Shown here one piece after another: positions 13,022 through 21,677 of a stretch of DNA of 24,007 nucleotides. Position 1 is the first letter of the stretch. Every line of letters starts with the position of its first letter. The notes under the pieces were generated by a model that searched no databases, had not been told where the DNA came from, and saw only the letters and a list, made by a program, of their open reading frames with translations. Made by a program: the position numbers and the translations under genes. Origin of the DNA: a virus; the IMG/VR virus record IMGVR_UViG_3300025141_000746, positions 1 to 24,007 of that record, one strand, 5' to 3'.

Positions 13022-13874
13022 AAAAAAACTGTGCCGTCAACGGCATACCCACCTTCTCCAGATGATCACAGTTATCACAAGAAAACTCAAAGGATAGGTC
13101 GATATCGGGGACCAAATTCTCATATGTTGCTCGGATTTCTCTAGTAATTAGAGTCGGGCACTGCTCGATAAACTTCTTAAGCATCGATGCGTCTGTAACT
13201 TCGTTGACACGGACGATAACCGCTTCTAATTGATCGGTGATGTTGGCATCCGGAAGCTTAAGCTTCTTTCGCTTCTCACGCAGCTTCATAATACGGTGTT
13301 CGTCTTGGCCACTTAACAGGCGAACCTCAACTTCAAGATCATTATACTTTGAAAGGACAATCTGATAGTTGCCGTTGTCTAAAGTTACAACATTCTCGGG
13401 TACATCCGTCTCTGCCTTGGGTTCGATCTCACTTAAGTCGACTGAGCACTCCTGTGAAGTGCTGCAAGCGGGACATCCGACAGTAACTGAATACTCCGGG
13501 CCGAAACCTGTGATTCTTGCCACAAGCAACACGGCATTCTTGTCGCCAACCAATAGGTTTGATGCTTTTATCTTTTTATTAACAATTAGAGAGTCTAACA
13601 AACGATCGAGAGCAATGCCTTTTTTAATTAAAGCCTCTGAGGTAAGAATATCTTCCTCTTTTGCTGTCATGTGTCGGATTTCTAGGGAATTAACCCCGTG
13701 AAGTGGATGATTCTCTGGGTATAGCTCTCCCTTGCTGGGGAGGTCCACAAACTCTGTTGGGTTTATGAATGAAAATATGTCTGCTGTGTTGTTTTCTACA
13801 ATGGGGGGTGGAGGAGCGGATGCGTCCGGTTGGGGGGCACCCGTTCTCTCCGAGTTATTTCTTCTTTTTGACAA
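13011..13874 (-). CDS. gp26-type tail assembly chaperone/baseplate protein with zinc ribbon
   Basis: 287 residues in the zero frame. A Pro-rich N-terminus is followed by INPTEFVDLPSKGELYP, HPLHG and IRHMTAKEEDILTSEALIKKG (about 38-85), the conserved start of the T4 gp26 family, and LLVGDKNAVLLVARI. Two cysteine pairs, C134/C137 and C266/C269, probably hold one zinc. T4 gp26 is classed as a baseplate hub assembly protein; the position here, between tube and tape measure, is that of the tail assembly chaperone. The start codon is TTG with SD AGAAGG six bases before; an in-frame TGA two codons upstream excludes extension, and the next Met is residue 69. The gene ends in AQFFWPK just after the T7 slip site, so it would make both this short form and a frameshifted long form. 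Confidence 0.8.
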   Translation of the reverse strand: MSKRRNNSERTGAPQPDASAPPPPIVENNTADIFSFINPTEFVDLPSKGELYPENHPLHGVNSLEIRHMTAKEEDILTSEALIKKGIALDRLLDSLIVNKKIKASNLLVGDKNAVLLVARITGFGPEYSVTVGCPACSTSQECSVDLSEIEPKAETDVPENVVTLDNGNYQIVLSKYNDLEVEVRLLSGQDEHRIMKLREKRKKLKLPDANITDQLEAVIVRVNEVTDASMLKKFIEQCPTLITREIRATYENLVPDIDLSFEFSCDNCDHLEKVGMPLTAQFFWPK

Positions 13875-13940
13875 ATGTCACCTTCTCTTTCTCTTTTTAG
13901 GAAGCTTCTTTGGGCTGTGAGTTTAAACTTCTTTGGACTA

Positions 13941-14564
13941 CTAGTCCTCTTCCTCTTTCGTCGTTTTGACTTTGACCGGACCGGGGTCGTTTGCACCGGA
14001 ACCATACCATGCCCAATCATACCTGAAAGTTATATCAATATTAAGTAAATCTTCTGTTGAATAGTCCAGGTCGCCAAACTTAACGTTTGTGATCCAAGGA
14101 TTTTTCAGTTCCCAAGTACCAATAAGTTCCCCTGACCCGCCTAGTTCGCGGATCCTCACATCGCCAAGAGCATCAAGAGCATCAAGTTTGTTGGGAGTAC
14201 CCGGGCCGACCGTGGATTCCCCGCCTTTGCCGGTGTTCCCGCCGAAGATGTCGCTCTGTTGAGTCGGGTCGAGGTACCCAGACTGGTACAGAGCCTCATA
14301 AAGAAGCGTGTTGCCATCGGGGTCGACGGCGTTAATAAGTTGGACAGTCACCGGGTCCCACGTAAGTGCTCCGGGATACCAATATGTGTTTCCCAAGAAC
14401 TTGTGTTCGGTCTCGCCGATTGAGTAGGCGGGCTTTGTAACCGTTTTGGCTAAATACTGTTTATAAGCTTCACCGCTAGGTGCGTTAGCGCCCAAAAGGG
14501 GAAGATTCAATAAAAATCTATGTGCTCTGCGCGGTTCTGATTTTGCGTCGTTCCAAAATGCCAT
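13941..14564 (-). CDS. Tail tube protein (gp19-like)
   Basis: 207 residues. The first half (RRAHRFLLNLP, then VTKPAYSIGETEHKFLGNTYWYPG and LTWDPVTVQLI) and the last strands (WELKNPWITNVKFGDLDYSTEDLLNIDITFRYDWAWY) are typical of the T4 gp19 tail tube family, where a beta-barrel monomer stacks as hexameric rings inside the sheath. T4 gp19 has 163 residues; the extra length lies in a Gly-rich loop around residues 105-130 (GGNTGKGGESTVGPGT). The C-terminus is very charged (KVKTTKEEED). The start is ATG with SD AGGAG; a terminator and a CTATTTA motif lie between it and the sheath gene, giving the tube separate high-level expression. Confidence 0.85.
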   Translation of the reverse strand: MAFWNDAKSEPRRAHRFLLNLPLLGANAPSGEAYKQYLAKTVTKPAYSIGETEHKFLGNTYWYPGALTWDPVTVQLINAVDPDGNTLLYEALYQSGYLDPTQQSDIFGGNTGKGGESTVGPGTPNKLDALDALGDVRIRELGGSGELIGTWELKNPWITNVKFGDLDYSTEDLLNIDITFRYDWAWYGSGANDPGPVKVKTTKEEED

Positions 14565-14590
14565 GTTCTTTAATCTCCTGTTAGATCTAA

Positions 14591-14599
14591 TTTAAATAG
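14591..14599 (-). promoter_or_regulatory. CTATTTAAA motif (putative late promoter) for tail tube
   Basis: CTATTTAAA on the minus strand, directly after the GC-rich hairpin at 14601-14622 and 26 bases before the tube ATG. The leader that follows contains the palindrome TTAGATCTAA and then the SD AGGAG. Confidence 0.5.
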
Positions 14600-14600
14600 T

Positions 14601-14622
14601 GCGAGGGGGATAAACCCCCCGC
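14601..14622 (-). terminator. Terminator hairpin after tail sheath
   Basis: The minus-strand RNA folds GCGGGGGG with CCCCCUCGC (8 pairs including one G-U) around a loop of about six bases, nine bases after the sheath stop. The tail is ACUAUUU rather than a pure U-tract, so termination may be partial. Confidence 0.6.
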
Positions 14623-14630
14623 TTTATTTT

Positions 14631-17519
14631 TTAATCTACGAATGCGGCTCCCGTTCTTGTAATGTTGAAGTCAATCGCGATGTATTCGATAGCGCGTGTG
14701 GGCTTCAAGAAGATCTGGGCGTACATGATATTGCGATCGACCAGATCGGGAGTTGTCGTAGTATTGTCAAGCACCACCTTGAAGTCAGAGAGACCGAAGT
14801 TGGACTTAACAGACTGCAAGAATGGATTGACTGTTGCAGTAAATCGATCCCAAGTAACCTGAATGTTTGGATCGAACAAGATGCCTGCTGCCATCCGCGA
14901 GATGCGCTTCTTCACGAAGATCATCAAGCGACGCACGTTAATGCGGTCGAGGGCCGAAGGCGTAACCTGCAGCGTCTTCTGACCGAAGATCACAATTCCC
15001 TCTGCGGGGAACTTGGCAATCGGGTTAACGTTGGCACCGTAGAGGTCATCACGGTCCTTGCGGCGCAGCTGGTGGGCTACGTCGACGACCGGGATACCAG
15101 CGGAGCCTTCTGTCAGTCCACCGCGGTTGAAGCCGGCTGGTGCGAACCAAACCTGCGTCTTGCGCTGGGAGCTAGAGAAGGTACCGAGTGCTGCGACAGA
15201 CGGCGGGATCCAGATGTTGGCACCACTTAGGGTGTCACGTGCGCGGAGCCACGGGTAGAATGTGCAGCCGTAAGAGGAGTTGAGGCCTCTGTCTCGCATA
15301 GCGTTAACAGTCTGCAGGATCTCGCTAGATGTGTTCTTGCGACGGTCGGCTGCTGACTCGTTTGACTGCTCGCGGGGCAAGTAGCCCTGAGCGACGTCGA
15401 TGATGGCTAGTGCGTCGGCGCGGTCTTCACAAATGTTGATGAGGTTCGTTGTCAAACCCTCATGGCGGAGACCCGGCATTGTTGCCAGGTTCATCTCAAC
15501 CACTTCCGGGTCGGCAACTGAATCCATCGCTCTGCGGATTGAGTTGAACGAGTAGCTCTTCTTGTCGTCGATAGCAGAGATGCCGTCGAGGATTCGGTTG
15601 TTGAACGGATCCATTTCTGTAATGTTCACTCCGTCAAATCCGCCGTACATCGGGACCGTGAAGCGGTCGTAGCCTGCGTCTAGGACACCCGTGACACTGT
15701 TGACGAATGTAAGAGAGTTGGTTGCGTGTGAGCCACTGACCCATACACCAGCTGAGCCAGAGACGTCATCAAGTGTAAACTCAACGGATCGCTCGCGTCC
15801 TGTGGCAACACCGTGCATAGAGCCGACGATTCCGCCGCGGGGGCGAAGAAGGTCGATTGTTGACTTGGCGAAGCGGGTGGAACCAGCGTCCACCGCGGTC
15901 TGGAAGCCGAAGTAAGCATCCGTGCGGTTGCTTAGGTTACCGGCAGAAGCGCTGACGCGCAATTCGGGTGCCGGGTATAGGATCTTGACTGCAAGGTCGT
16001 GGTTCGTGGCTGCAGACGCGGTGATGGCGAAAACAGAACCTGTAACAAAGGCGCCACTGGCGAGGTCCGGAAGTCCGCCGCCATTGGAACCAGAAACCCA
16101 GTTGCCGGTTGTGCTAGCACCTGTGTCCGAGTCAAGCTCCTCATCGTCATACTTGACCATACCGCGGAAACCATAAGGAAGTAGGCTTGGCTTGGCGAGG
16201 CCTGCATCTACATCGGAATCCATCTCCACGCGGATAAACTTGGAGTTGTTTTGCCAGTCGCCCTTCTGGACGTAGCGACGCTCGTCTTCGTCCCAAGATA
16301 TGTACTGGTTACCAATCTTGCGCGCAACGTAGTTGAGCGAATCAGGGTTAAGATCACAGGAGTTGAACTGCTCGACGACGCGGACTGTGTTATCGGAGTC
16401 GCTTAAGGAGCGGACGACGACACTGAAGGATCCGTAGCCGGACTCGCCGGTAGCGGAGGGCTGGATGTCCTGGATTGAAACCTTGATGTTGCGGTTAGAC
16501 CAGTCGCCCGGGTTGTCGAGGGCGTGAATAGCAAGCAAGCCAACCGGGGCAGCCGAAGGAGACGTACGATTGGAGATGATCGTGGGCGTCTGTGCTGACG
16601 ATGCGTCTGCACCTGATCCTGCGAAATTAGAACCGGAGGTGTCGGTGTTGTGCTGTAATTTTACAACAGCGCCGAACGTCCGGCTGAGCGCGGAGCCTTC
16701 CTTAGTGATGTTTGCCTTAAGGTGACGATCAAATGTCTCGCCCAAGAAGTAATTCTCTGTCGTGCCACCACTCGCGACGACATCGGAGTTAGTCATCTGT
16801 GGGTTTGTGTTGAGGACCTTGCGGATGTAGCGAGAGCTGTTCTCAGTAAAGTTGATTGTTGATGTTGTCTCGTCGGAGCCGTTCTTGATAAGCATCTTGA
16901 ACTCATAGGAAGTACCTGTATCGGTAGCGACCATAATGCTGCCGGTGTTAGCGACCGGAGAAATTACGGCTGCGCCCTTGCCGAGCGCACCGGAGCCAGA
17001 AGCAATCAGGTTACCAGACAGTTCGATTGTAGTACCCGAGGCGCCATAAATGATGGCAGCCAAAGCACCTGTCAACTGGATGGGGGCTCCCGCGGCGCTA
17101 GCTACCGAGTCTTCAAAAACGAATAAGCCATATGCGTTGTCCATGGTCCAGCCGGCTTCTCCAGCGGATCCTGCTGCAGGGCCACCGTCAGCAGTGGTCT
17201 GTGTTCCGAGGAGGCGAATGTAGGTTAGAGGGGAGCTGTTTTTGAGGTATGCCTGCGCGGCGTACGCTCCATAAGTGGTAGCGGATTTGTCCGTACCCTC
17301 GCGCCACACATCGTCACCTGCGCCGCCAGCAGCGGGGGTACCGAATACGTTAACAAACTCTTCAAACGAGTTCACTGTGATTGGGCGAAGGGAAGGTCCC
17401 TTTTCGGCGCGTCCAATGACGACCGGGCCGATGCCTGCCGGGGAAGCAGGAATCTGAGAGTTGTCGATCTCGTTGACGAAAACTCCGGGGGATACAAATT
17501 TAAACTTTTTAACTGACAT
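14631..17519 (-). CDS. Contractile tail sheath protein (gp18-like)
   Basis: 962 residues. The N-terminus KFVSPGVFVNEIDNSQIP, then GPVVIGRAEKGPSLRPITVNSFEEFVNVFG, is diagnostic of contractile sheaths. The C-terminal third matches as well: YPWLRARD, WIPPSVAALG, WFAPAGFNRGGL, FPAEGIVIFGQKTL, RRLMIFVKKRI and ILFDPN, ending in ITRTGAAFVD. T4 gp18 has 659 residues, so about 300 extra residues are inserted in the middle (roughly 110-600), a Ser/Gly/Ala/Thr-rich, beta-type region likely to be surface domains. Sheath subunits form helical rings around the tube and contract on infection. The start is ATG with SD AGGAG, preceded by a short 5' hairpin and a CTATTTA motif. Confidence 0.93.
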   Translation of the reverse strand: MSVKKFKFVSPGVFVNEIDNSQIPASPAGIGPVVIGRAEKGPSLRPITVNSFEEFVNVFGTPAAGGAGDDVWREGTDKSATTYGAYAAQAYLKNSSPLTYIRLLGTQTTADGGPAAGSAGEAGWTMDNAYGLFVFEDSVASAAGAPIQLTGALAAIIYGASGTTIELSGNLIASGSGALGKGAAVISPVANTGSIMVATDTGTSYEFKMLIKNGSDETTSTINFTENSSRYIRKVLNTNPQMTNSDVVASGGTTENYFLGETFDRHLKANITKEGSALSRTFGAVVKLQHNTDTSGSNFAGSGADASSAQTPTIISNRTSPSAAPVGLLAIHALDNPGDWSNRNIKVSIQDIQPSATGESGYGSFSVVVRSLSDSDNTVRVVEQFNSCDLNPDSLNYVARKIGNQYISWDEDERRYVQKGDWQNNSKFIRVEMDSDVDAGLAKPSLLPYGFRGMVKYDDEELDSDTGASTTGNWVSGSNGGGLPDLASGAFVTGSVFAITASAATNHDLAVKILYPAPELRVSASAGNLSNRTDAYFGFQTAVDAGSTRFAKSTIDLLRPRGGIVGSMHGVATGRERSVEFTLDDVSGSAGVWVSGSHATNSLTFVNSVTGVLDAGYDRFTVPMYGGFDGVNITEMDPFNNRILDGISAIDDKKSYSFNSIRRAMDSVADPEVVEMNLATMPGLRHEGLTTNLINICEDRADALAIIDVAQGYLPREQSNESAADRRKNTSSEILQTVNAMRDRGLNSSYGCTFYPWLRARDTLSGANIWIPPSVAALGTFSSSQRKTQVWFAPAGFNRGGLTEGSAGIPVVDVAHQLRRKDRDDLYGANVNPIAKFPAEGIVIFGQKTLQVTPSALDRINVRRLMIFVKKRISRMAAGILFDPNIQVTWDRFTATVNPFLQSVKSNFGLSDFKVVLDNTTTTPDLVDRNIMYAQIFLKPTRAIEYIAIDFNITRTGAAFVD

Positions 17520-17534
17520 TAGTTATGGTCTCCT

Positions 17535-17562
17535 ACATTGCGAAAATGTTCAAAGTAAATAG
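17535..17562 (-). promoter_or_regulatory. CTATTTACTT motif and leader hairpin for tail sheath
   Basis: CTATTTACTT (17553-17562, minus strand) lies 33 bases before the sheath ATG. The leader then forms ACATT-TTCGC-AATGT (17535-17549), immediately followed by the SD AGGAG. It resembles the arrangement before the scaffold gene. Confidence 0.48.
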
Positions 17563-17583
17563 TACTTAATAGGCTGAATAGAA

Positions 17584-18528
17584 TTATTCTCTGTAAAATC
17601 CATCTTTTGTTGATCTGGGGATGTCTCCCATTACAGTTCTTTCTCTTCCGATCTTGAACTCGACCGCGTTTTGGCGTCGTACGATTTTAGGCTTTTCTTG
17701 GTTTTCGCCCTCGCCTACCAGATACCCCAAAACATCGATTTTAACTGTGGTTTCATAGTTTCTCTGCTTCATTCCTAGGGCCGCTTTGTTAGAAGCGTCT
17801 GCAAATGATCCGTCGATAAAGACTTCATAAAAATGACCTTCGTTCTCGATTCTCTTGGGCATCCGGGAGTTTCCGGAGATCGTAAAGAATGGGCTTATAA
17901 GCGAGTTGAGCTGCTGTTGGTATTCAGTACGCAAAGAAATCTCATACGATACCTTAACCCAAACCGGGAGAGGTATCGTTATTGTTTCGTAAACTGTCTT
18001 GGATGCGGACATGTTTCTTTTGTTTGTATTTTTGGATTTGGTCGCTACATCTCCATTAATGCCGCGGCCGCGAGATGCGGCAGCATTTTCAAATTCGGCC
18101 GTCTTCTTTTGGTTTATTTGGCGCGCGATGGTGATAACCCCACCCTTTGCATCGGGTTCTGGATACATGTTGGCATAAACGGTGCCGCGGAAGTTTGGCT
18201 CTTTTACAACCGAGGACCGATTGATCGTTATTAACGGCAGGATAAGCGTCTCTTCAGAATCTCTTATGTCCTTGTTTTGCTTTATTTGATAGGCGCGTTC
18301 TGCGGTGACCCATAAAACAGGAACCTTTGTGAATCCTTTATTGGATGTCACCGATAAGTTAAGATCTTCATCAATGAAGCGAAGCATTGCTCCATCAATT
18401 GTTTCAAGATTTGAAGGGGCGAACTCTATCTCTCCTAAATGGGAAGCAACATTCTTATCTCCCACATAATCAAACTTATTCTTTTCTTTATTTTTTATCT
18501 CTTTTTCTGTTCTTTTGCTTCTCGACAT
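17584..18528 (-). CDS. Probable neck/tail-completion protein (gp14/gp15 position)
   Basis: 314 residues. Basic N-terminus (SRSKRTEKEIKNKEKNK), then VPVLWVTAERAYQIKQNKDIRD and LILPLITINRSSVVK (about 70-105). After a polar, variable loop (about 130-165) come ITIPLPVWVKVSYEISLRTEYQQQLNSLISPFF (about 178-210) and VKIDVLGYLVGEGENQEKPKIVRRQNAVEFKIGRER. I associate this pattern with neck/tail-terminator proteins of marine T4-like phages, and it sits between the gp13-like neck gene and the sheath. The Arg/Thr-Glu-Tyr-Gln-Gln segment probably faces the ring interface. The gene starts at ATG with SD AGGAT and lies four bases after the gp13-like stop. Whether it corresponds to gp14 or gp15 cannot be fixed by eye. 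Confidence 0.6.
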   Translation of the reverse strand: MSRSKRTEKEIKNKEKNKFDYVGDKNVASHLGEIEFAPSNLETIDGAMLRFIDEDLNLSVTSNKGFTKVPVLWVTAERAYQIKQNKDIRDSEETLILPLITINRSSVVKEPNFRGTVYANMYPEPDAKGGVITIARQINQKKTAEFENAAASRGRGINGDVATKSKNTNKRNMSASKTVYETITIPLPVWVKVSYEISLRTEYQQQLNSLISPFFTISGNSRMPKRIENEGHFYEVFIDGSFADASNKAALGMKQRNYETTVKIDVLGYLVGEGENQEKPKIVRRQNAVEFKIGRERTVMGDIPRSTKDGFYRE

Positions 18529-18532
18529 TTAA

Positions 18533-19801
18533 TTATCCTACGTAAATACCAGTTGGCACGTTCTTAAGGATCTTCTCGGTTGCGTCTTGCATTGATGAAT
18601 CCTGTACTGTCAACTTCTCGTATGTCATCTCATCCAAGAGAGTCTTCAGCTCGTTTCTCAGGTTGTCTTGCTCGGTGCGGGCCTGCGACAATAGATCAGA
18701 CGCATTTAGTGTGACGCTCTCACCTGGGATCGGGACCGTTGAAAACTTTCCTCTAACTTGTCCCAACATCTCTTTTGCGAGAGCGAGAGCAAATCGACGA
18801 ATCCATTGCTTTCCGATTGAGTTAATGTTCTCAAATGGAATATTTTGGAACGGGAGGGTGTTCATATTGTTGATACCGTCCGTACCCTGATTACCTCGAC
18901 CGGTCTCCTCCCAAGGCTGATATTCTTTATCAATTGTGAATTGAACCCAGAACTTTTCGGGACTGGTGGCATCCGGTTGAGGATATATACGCAACATATT
19001 GTCTTTGATCTCATAGGAGTAGTGGGATATCCGGGTCCACAGGGCATCTTCATATGCCATGGCCTGAAGCTTGTTCTGCCAGGCCGGCACTATCTCAAAC
19101 GTTGAGTCATCGGCGTATTGTCCATACGTTCTCATATTGCCCACAACCGAGAAGCCGCCATAATAACCATAAAATCTCCACATTGCACGGGGAGTCCTAA
19201 AGAACACTTTACGAATAATAAGCCTCTTGTCTTTTATCTTTCCGTAATATGGGACCGCGGTGTCGGTCGCAGATGATGCTGATAAAATAGTTTGCAGATC
19301 ATAATCTTGTTGTTGGCTCACGCGGTCCACAGACGCTGAGTAGATGGGAACTAGGCCGCCCATACCAGTTTCTGTCGCCAGGCCTTCTGAGATGCGTCGG
19401 ACGTATCCGTAATCAAATCGCGGATAGTTTAGGGCAACATTGGACCCCGAGAGGGCATCACCCTCTACAATTTGTCCGTTCTGATCAAATGAAGCTGTTG
19501 CGGCACCCAAAAAGGTAGACAGAGAGTTTTTGCTTTGATGTAGATTAATCAGATAGGAATATTCCAGAACTGATTCTTCGTATGCCGCGTATACATTACC
19601 TTCTGCCAGTTCGATATCCAAGATATCTCCGCCTAGCTTCTTGTAAGTGTATGCAACTTGATCTGCTGCACCCGAAAGAAACGCGTTCGACTCCGCATAC
19701 ATTCCAAATGGAAGTGTTGCGGCAACTTTTGAAATGCTGCCGGTGGCAGCCAGAATGTTGGCATTAGACGTTGATGCTGGCTGAAGATTGGGGATTGCCA
19801 T
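18533..19801 (-). CDS. Neck protein (gp13-like, head completion)
   Basis: 422 residues. Recognisable blocks are LPFGMYAESNAFLSGAADQV (about 30-50), YAAYEESVLEYSYLINLHQSKNSLSTFLG (about 72-100), a Trp/Arg/Tyr-rich centre (RAMWRFYGYYGG), and WIRRFALALAKEMLGQVRGKFSTVPIPG followed by LNASDLLSQARTEQDNLRNELKTLLDEM at the C-terminus. These match gp13-type neck proteins of T4-like phages, a connector ring under the portal that lets the tail attach. T4 gp13 has 309 residues, so this form is longer. The start is ATG with SD GAGG at the end of a TATAAATAG hairpin arm. Between it and the capsid gene are the terminator at 19835-19864 and a CTATTTA motif, so it is independently expressed. Confidence 0.75.
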   Translation of the reverse strand: MAIPNLQPASTSNANILAATGSISKVAATLPFGMYAESNAFLSGAADQVAYTYKKLGGDILDIELAEGNVYAAYEESVLEYSYLINLHQSKNSLSTFLGAATASFDQNGQIVEGDALSGSNVALNYPRFDYGYVRRISEGLATETGMGGLVPIYSASVDRVSQQQDYDLQTILSASSATDTAVPYYGKIKDKRLIIRKVFFRTPRAMWRFYGYYGGFSVVGNMRTYGQYADDSTFEIVPAWQNKLQAMAYEDALWTRISHYSYEIKDNMLRIYPQPDATSPEKFWVQFTIDKEYQPWEETGRGNQGTDGINNMNTLPFQNIPFENINSIGKQWIRRFALALAKEMLGQVRGKFSTVPIPGESVTLNASDLLSQARTEQDNLRNELKTLLDEMTYEKLTVQDSSMQDATEKILKNVPTGIYVG

Positions 19802-19813
19802 GTGGAGTTCCTC

Positions 19814-19834
19814 TATTTATACACTACTAAATAG
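19814..19834 (-). promoter_or_regulatory. CTATTTAGT motif with inverted TAAATAG arm before neck gene
   Basis: On the minus strand CTATTTAGT (19826-19834) starts directly after the capsid-gene terminator, 24 bases before the ATG. Its complement TAAATAG follows at 19813-19819, making a 7-bp inverted repeat whose second arm contains a perfect T4 late-promoter core, TATAAATA, 12 bases before the ATG. Which of the two is the promoter is unclear; the CTATTTA copy has the position seen elsewhere. Confidence 0.5.
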
Positions 19835-19864
19835 AAAGCCCCGCCTCAAAAGAGGCGGGGCTTT
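19835..19864 (-). terminator. Strong terminator after major capsid gene
   Basis: A perfect 13-bp stem (AAAGCCCCGCCTC / GAGGCGGGGCTTT) with a four-base loop, 28 bases after the capsid stop codon. On the minus strand it ends in CUUUCUAUUUAG; on the plus strand in CTTTCACTATTTTGACC. Its A/U-flanked symmetric form could work in both directions. Confidence 0.9.
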
Positions 19865-19892
19865 CACTATTTTGACCTTACGTCGGTTTATG

Positions 19893-21647
19893 CTAGACTA
19901 GGCTTTTAACAACAACTAGACCATACATGTCAGGACGCACCATTTTCTTGGCGTAACGGGTCATGACACCCTTACGAGGCACAAAGTCCTCGACGCCGAA
20001 GATCGTCGGTGTAGTCTGCAGCGGCACATAAGGTGCATACACGTAACCACTCTCAAGGAAGGAACTACCACGGCGGCCGACAAGAATCAACTCGCGAGGG
20101 AAGTAAGGATCGACAAGAATGTCGAACTTCTTCGAAAGCGAACCAACCTTAACAGCACCCGCGTCGCCGCGATCGCTATCAGCGGTCACGTTAGCACGGA
20201 AGCCAGCAGTGAACTCAAGGACGTTGGCAACTTCGGGTCCGCAGACGACGAAGTTAGCAGCACCACGGAGAGTCTTGCGGTGGATCTGAGCGGAGACATC
20301 ATTGATTGTCTCAATGAGGGTCTCGTACCACTCAGACACGTTACCGGTGAAGTCAGGGGCACCATTGGCACCAATTGCTTCACCAGTCTCGCGGTTCAGG
20401 AAATCACCTGGGGAGCGGGACCAGTAACGAACACCAGCGGTTGCACCACGGACGAGGTCCTCAAGGATCTCGCGATCGATCTCAAGAGCAATCTGCTCAG
20501 AGAGGATCTGGGTCAACTCAACCTCAGCATCAAGGTTGTGGTAGGCATTGAGATCTTGTCCCAATTCCGGAGTCCACTTAGCCTTGAGCTTCTTGGTGAT
20601 AGCTGTGACAGCCACGGAATCAACCTTGATGTCGATCTCGGGAATGTCATCACTGCCTTCGAGTCCCCAGAGGGGCTGAGCGAGGACAGAACCAATTGCA
20701 CCACCCGTGCCACTGAAGTTGTCAGTGATGGGGAAGGACGCAGTGAGGTCAGCGCCGCCGAGGAAGTCGCCTAGGGTGGTCTCAGTGTCATTACCATCAG
20801 TGATCAGCGTGAGCAGAACTTGTCCTGCTGTCACTGGATCCTGACGGGTGAGACGACGCACGAAGATACCCGTTGTCAAGTCAGCATTGTTGGCAAGCTG
20901 AAGGCGGAGCGCAACAAAGTCATCTGTGTTGAACTGCGCCCCTACTAGGTCCGACTCGGGGAGCGAACCGATAGCGAAAGCTGAGCCGGAAGCAATATCC
21001 GGATCAAACTGTAGGATGCCGGGCAACTCGTAATCCGAGTCGTTCGAGCCACCTGCGGGCCATACTGGCACACCATTGGCACCTACGGTACCGGAGACGC
21101 GGACAGTAATATCGTCCATAACGAGGGAACCCGTCGGAGACGAGTAACCGTTGTTGAGGGCGTAAGGACCACGCTCGGCGTTAACTCCGGAGAGCTGAAC
21201 ACCGCCGGTGATCTGTGAACCCACAACCCCACCACCATACAGCGATGTATCTACGGGGTATCCTAGACGGGGATCAGGCGCACTGCCTTCGGCGCCGCCG
21301 CCGATCTCACTGGAAACAGTGAAGTCGAGGAAGAAGATGAGGCCCGAGGGCAAGCTCATCGGCTGAACGCTAACGAGATCGTTAGCAATCAAGTTGCCGA
21401 ATACACGGCGAACGAGAGGGAATGCGACAGCCGCAAAGCCCTCAACGTCTCCACCACTCATGGATGAAGACTCACGTAGTAGCTCTTTTGCCTGATTCTC
21501 AAGCAATCGTGCCATACTATTCCGAGCGGAGTCGTCGCCGATACCCTCTAGAAGACCTGTGTTTTCCCACTTGTTAATGAGAGCAGCACCTTCTGTAGAG
21601 AGGTCGCGGTTGACGATACCTTCGGTTAATTTCTGTACAATAGACAT
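19893..21647 (-). CDS. Major capsid protein (gp23-like)
   Basis: 584 residues. The N-terminus INKWENTGLLEGI and MARLLENQAKELLRE (24-59), then FPLVRRVFGNLIANDLVSVQPMSLPSGLIFFLDF, is characteristic of T4 gp23. The prohead protease of T4 cuts after (I/L)XE; L57-R58-E59|S60 sits at the position of the T4 gp23 site (E65), so a ~59-residue propeptide is predicted. The C-terminal half (LTQILSEQIALEIDREIL, FVVCGPEVANVLE, ILVDPYFPRELILVGRRG, GYVYAPYVPLQTTPTI and RYAKKMVRPDMYG) is the conserved HK97-fold P-domain region. T4 gp23 has 521 residues. It starts at ATG with a strong SD AGGAGG, 30 bases after the scaffold gene, and ends in a strong terminator. It assembles with scaffold and portal into the prohead. 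Confidence 0.95.
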   Translation of the reverse strand: MSIVQKLTEGIVNRDLSTEGAALINKWENTGLLEGIGDDSARNSMARLLENQAKELLRESSSMSGGDVEGFAAVAFPLVRRVFGNLIANDLVSVQPMSLPSGLIFFLDFTVSSEIGGGAEGSAPDPRLGYPVDTSLYGGGVVGSQITGGVQLSGVNAERGPYALNNGYSSPTGSLVMDDITVRVSGTVGANGVPVWPAGGSNDSDYELPGILQFDPDIASGSAFAIGSLPESDLVGAQFNTDDFVALRLQLANNADLTTGIFVRRLTRQDPVTAGQVLLTLITDGNDTETTLGDFLGGADLTASFPITDNFSGTGGAIGSVLAQPLWGLEGSDDIPEIDIKVDSVAVTAITKKLKAKWTPELGQDLNAYHNLDAEVELTQILSEQIALEIDREILEDLVRGATAGVRYWSRSPGDFLNRETGEAIGANGAPDFTGNVSEWYETLIETINDVSAQIHRKTLRGAANFVVCGPEVANVLEFTAGFRANVTADSDRGDAGAVKVGSLSKKFDILVDPYFPRELILVGRRGSSFLESGYVYAPYVPLQTTPTIFGVEDFVPRKGVMTRYAKKMVRPDMYGLVVVKSLV

Positions 21648-21677
21648 TTTATAACCTCCTATATATGTTGTTGAATG

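Noticed and set aside
13019-13031. Simple -1 frameshift at the T7 run
   Set aside because: The -1 frame reads TTG GCC TAA and stops at once; only +1 or -2 reaches the conserved-looking downstream frame.
19814-19821. TATAAATA as a standard T4 late promoter for the neck gene
   Set aside because: It is 12 bases from the ATG, so transcription would start in or after the SD; it is better explained as the second arm of an inverted repeat, and no other gene has this exact sequence placed this way.
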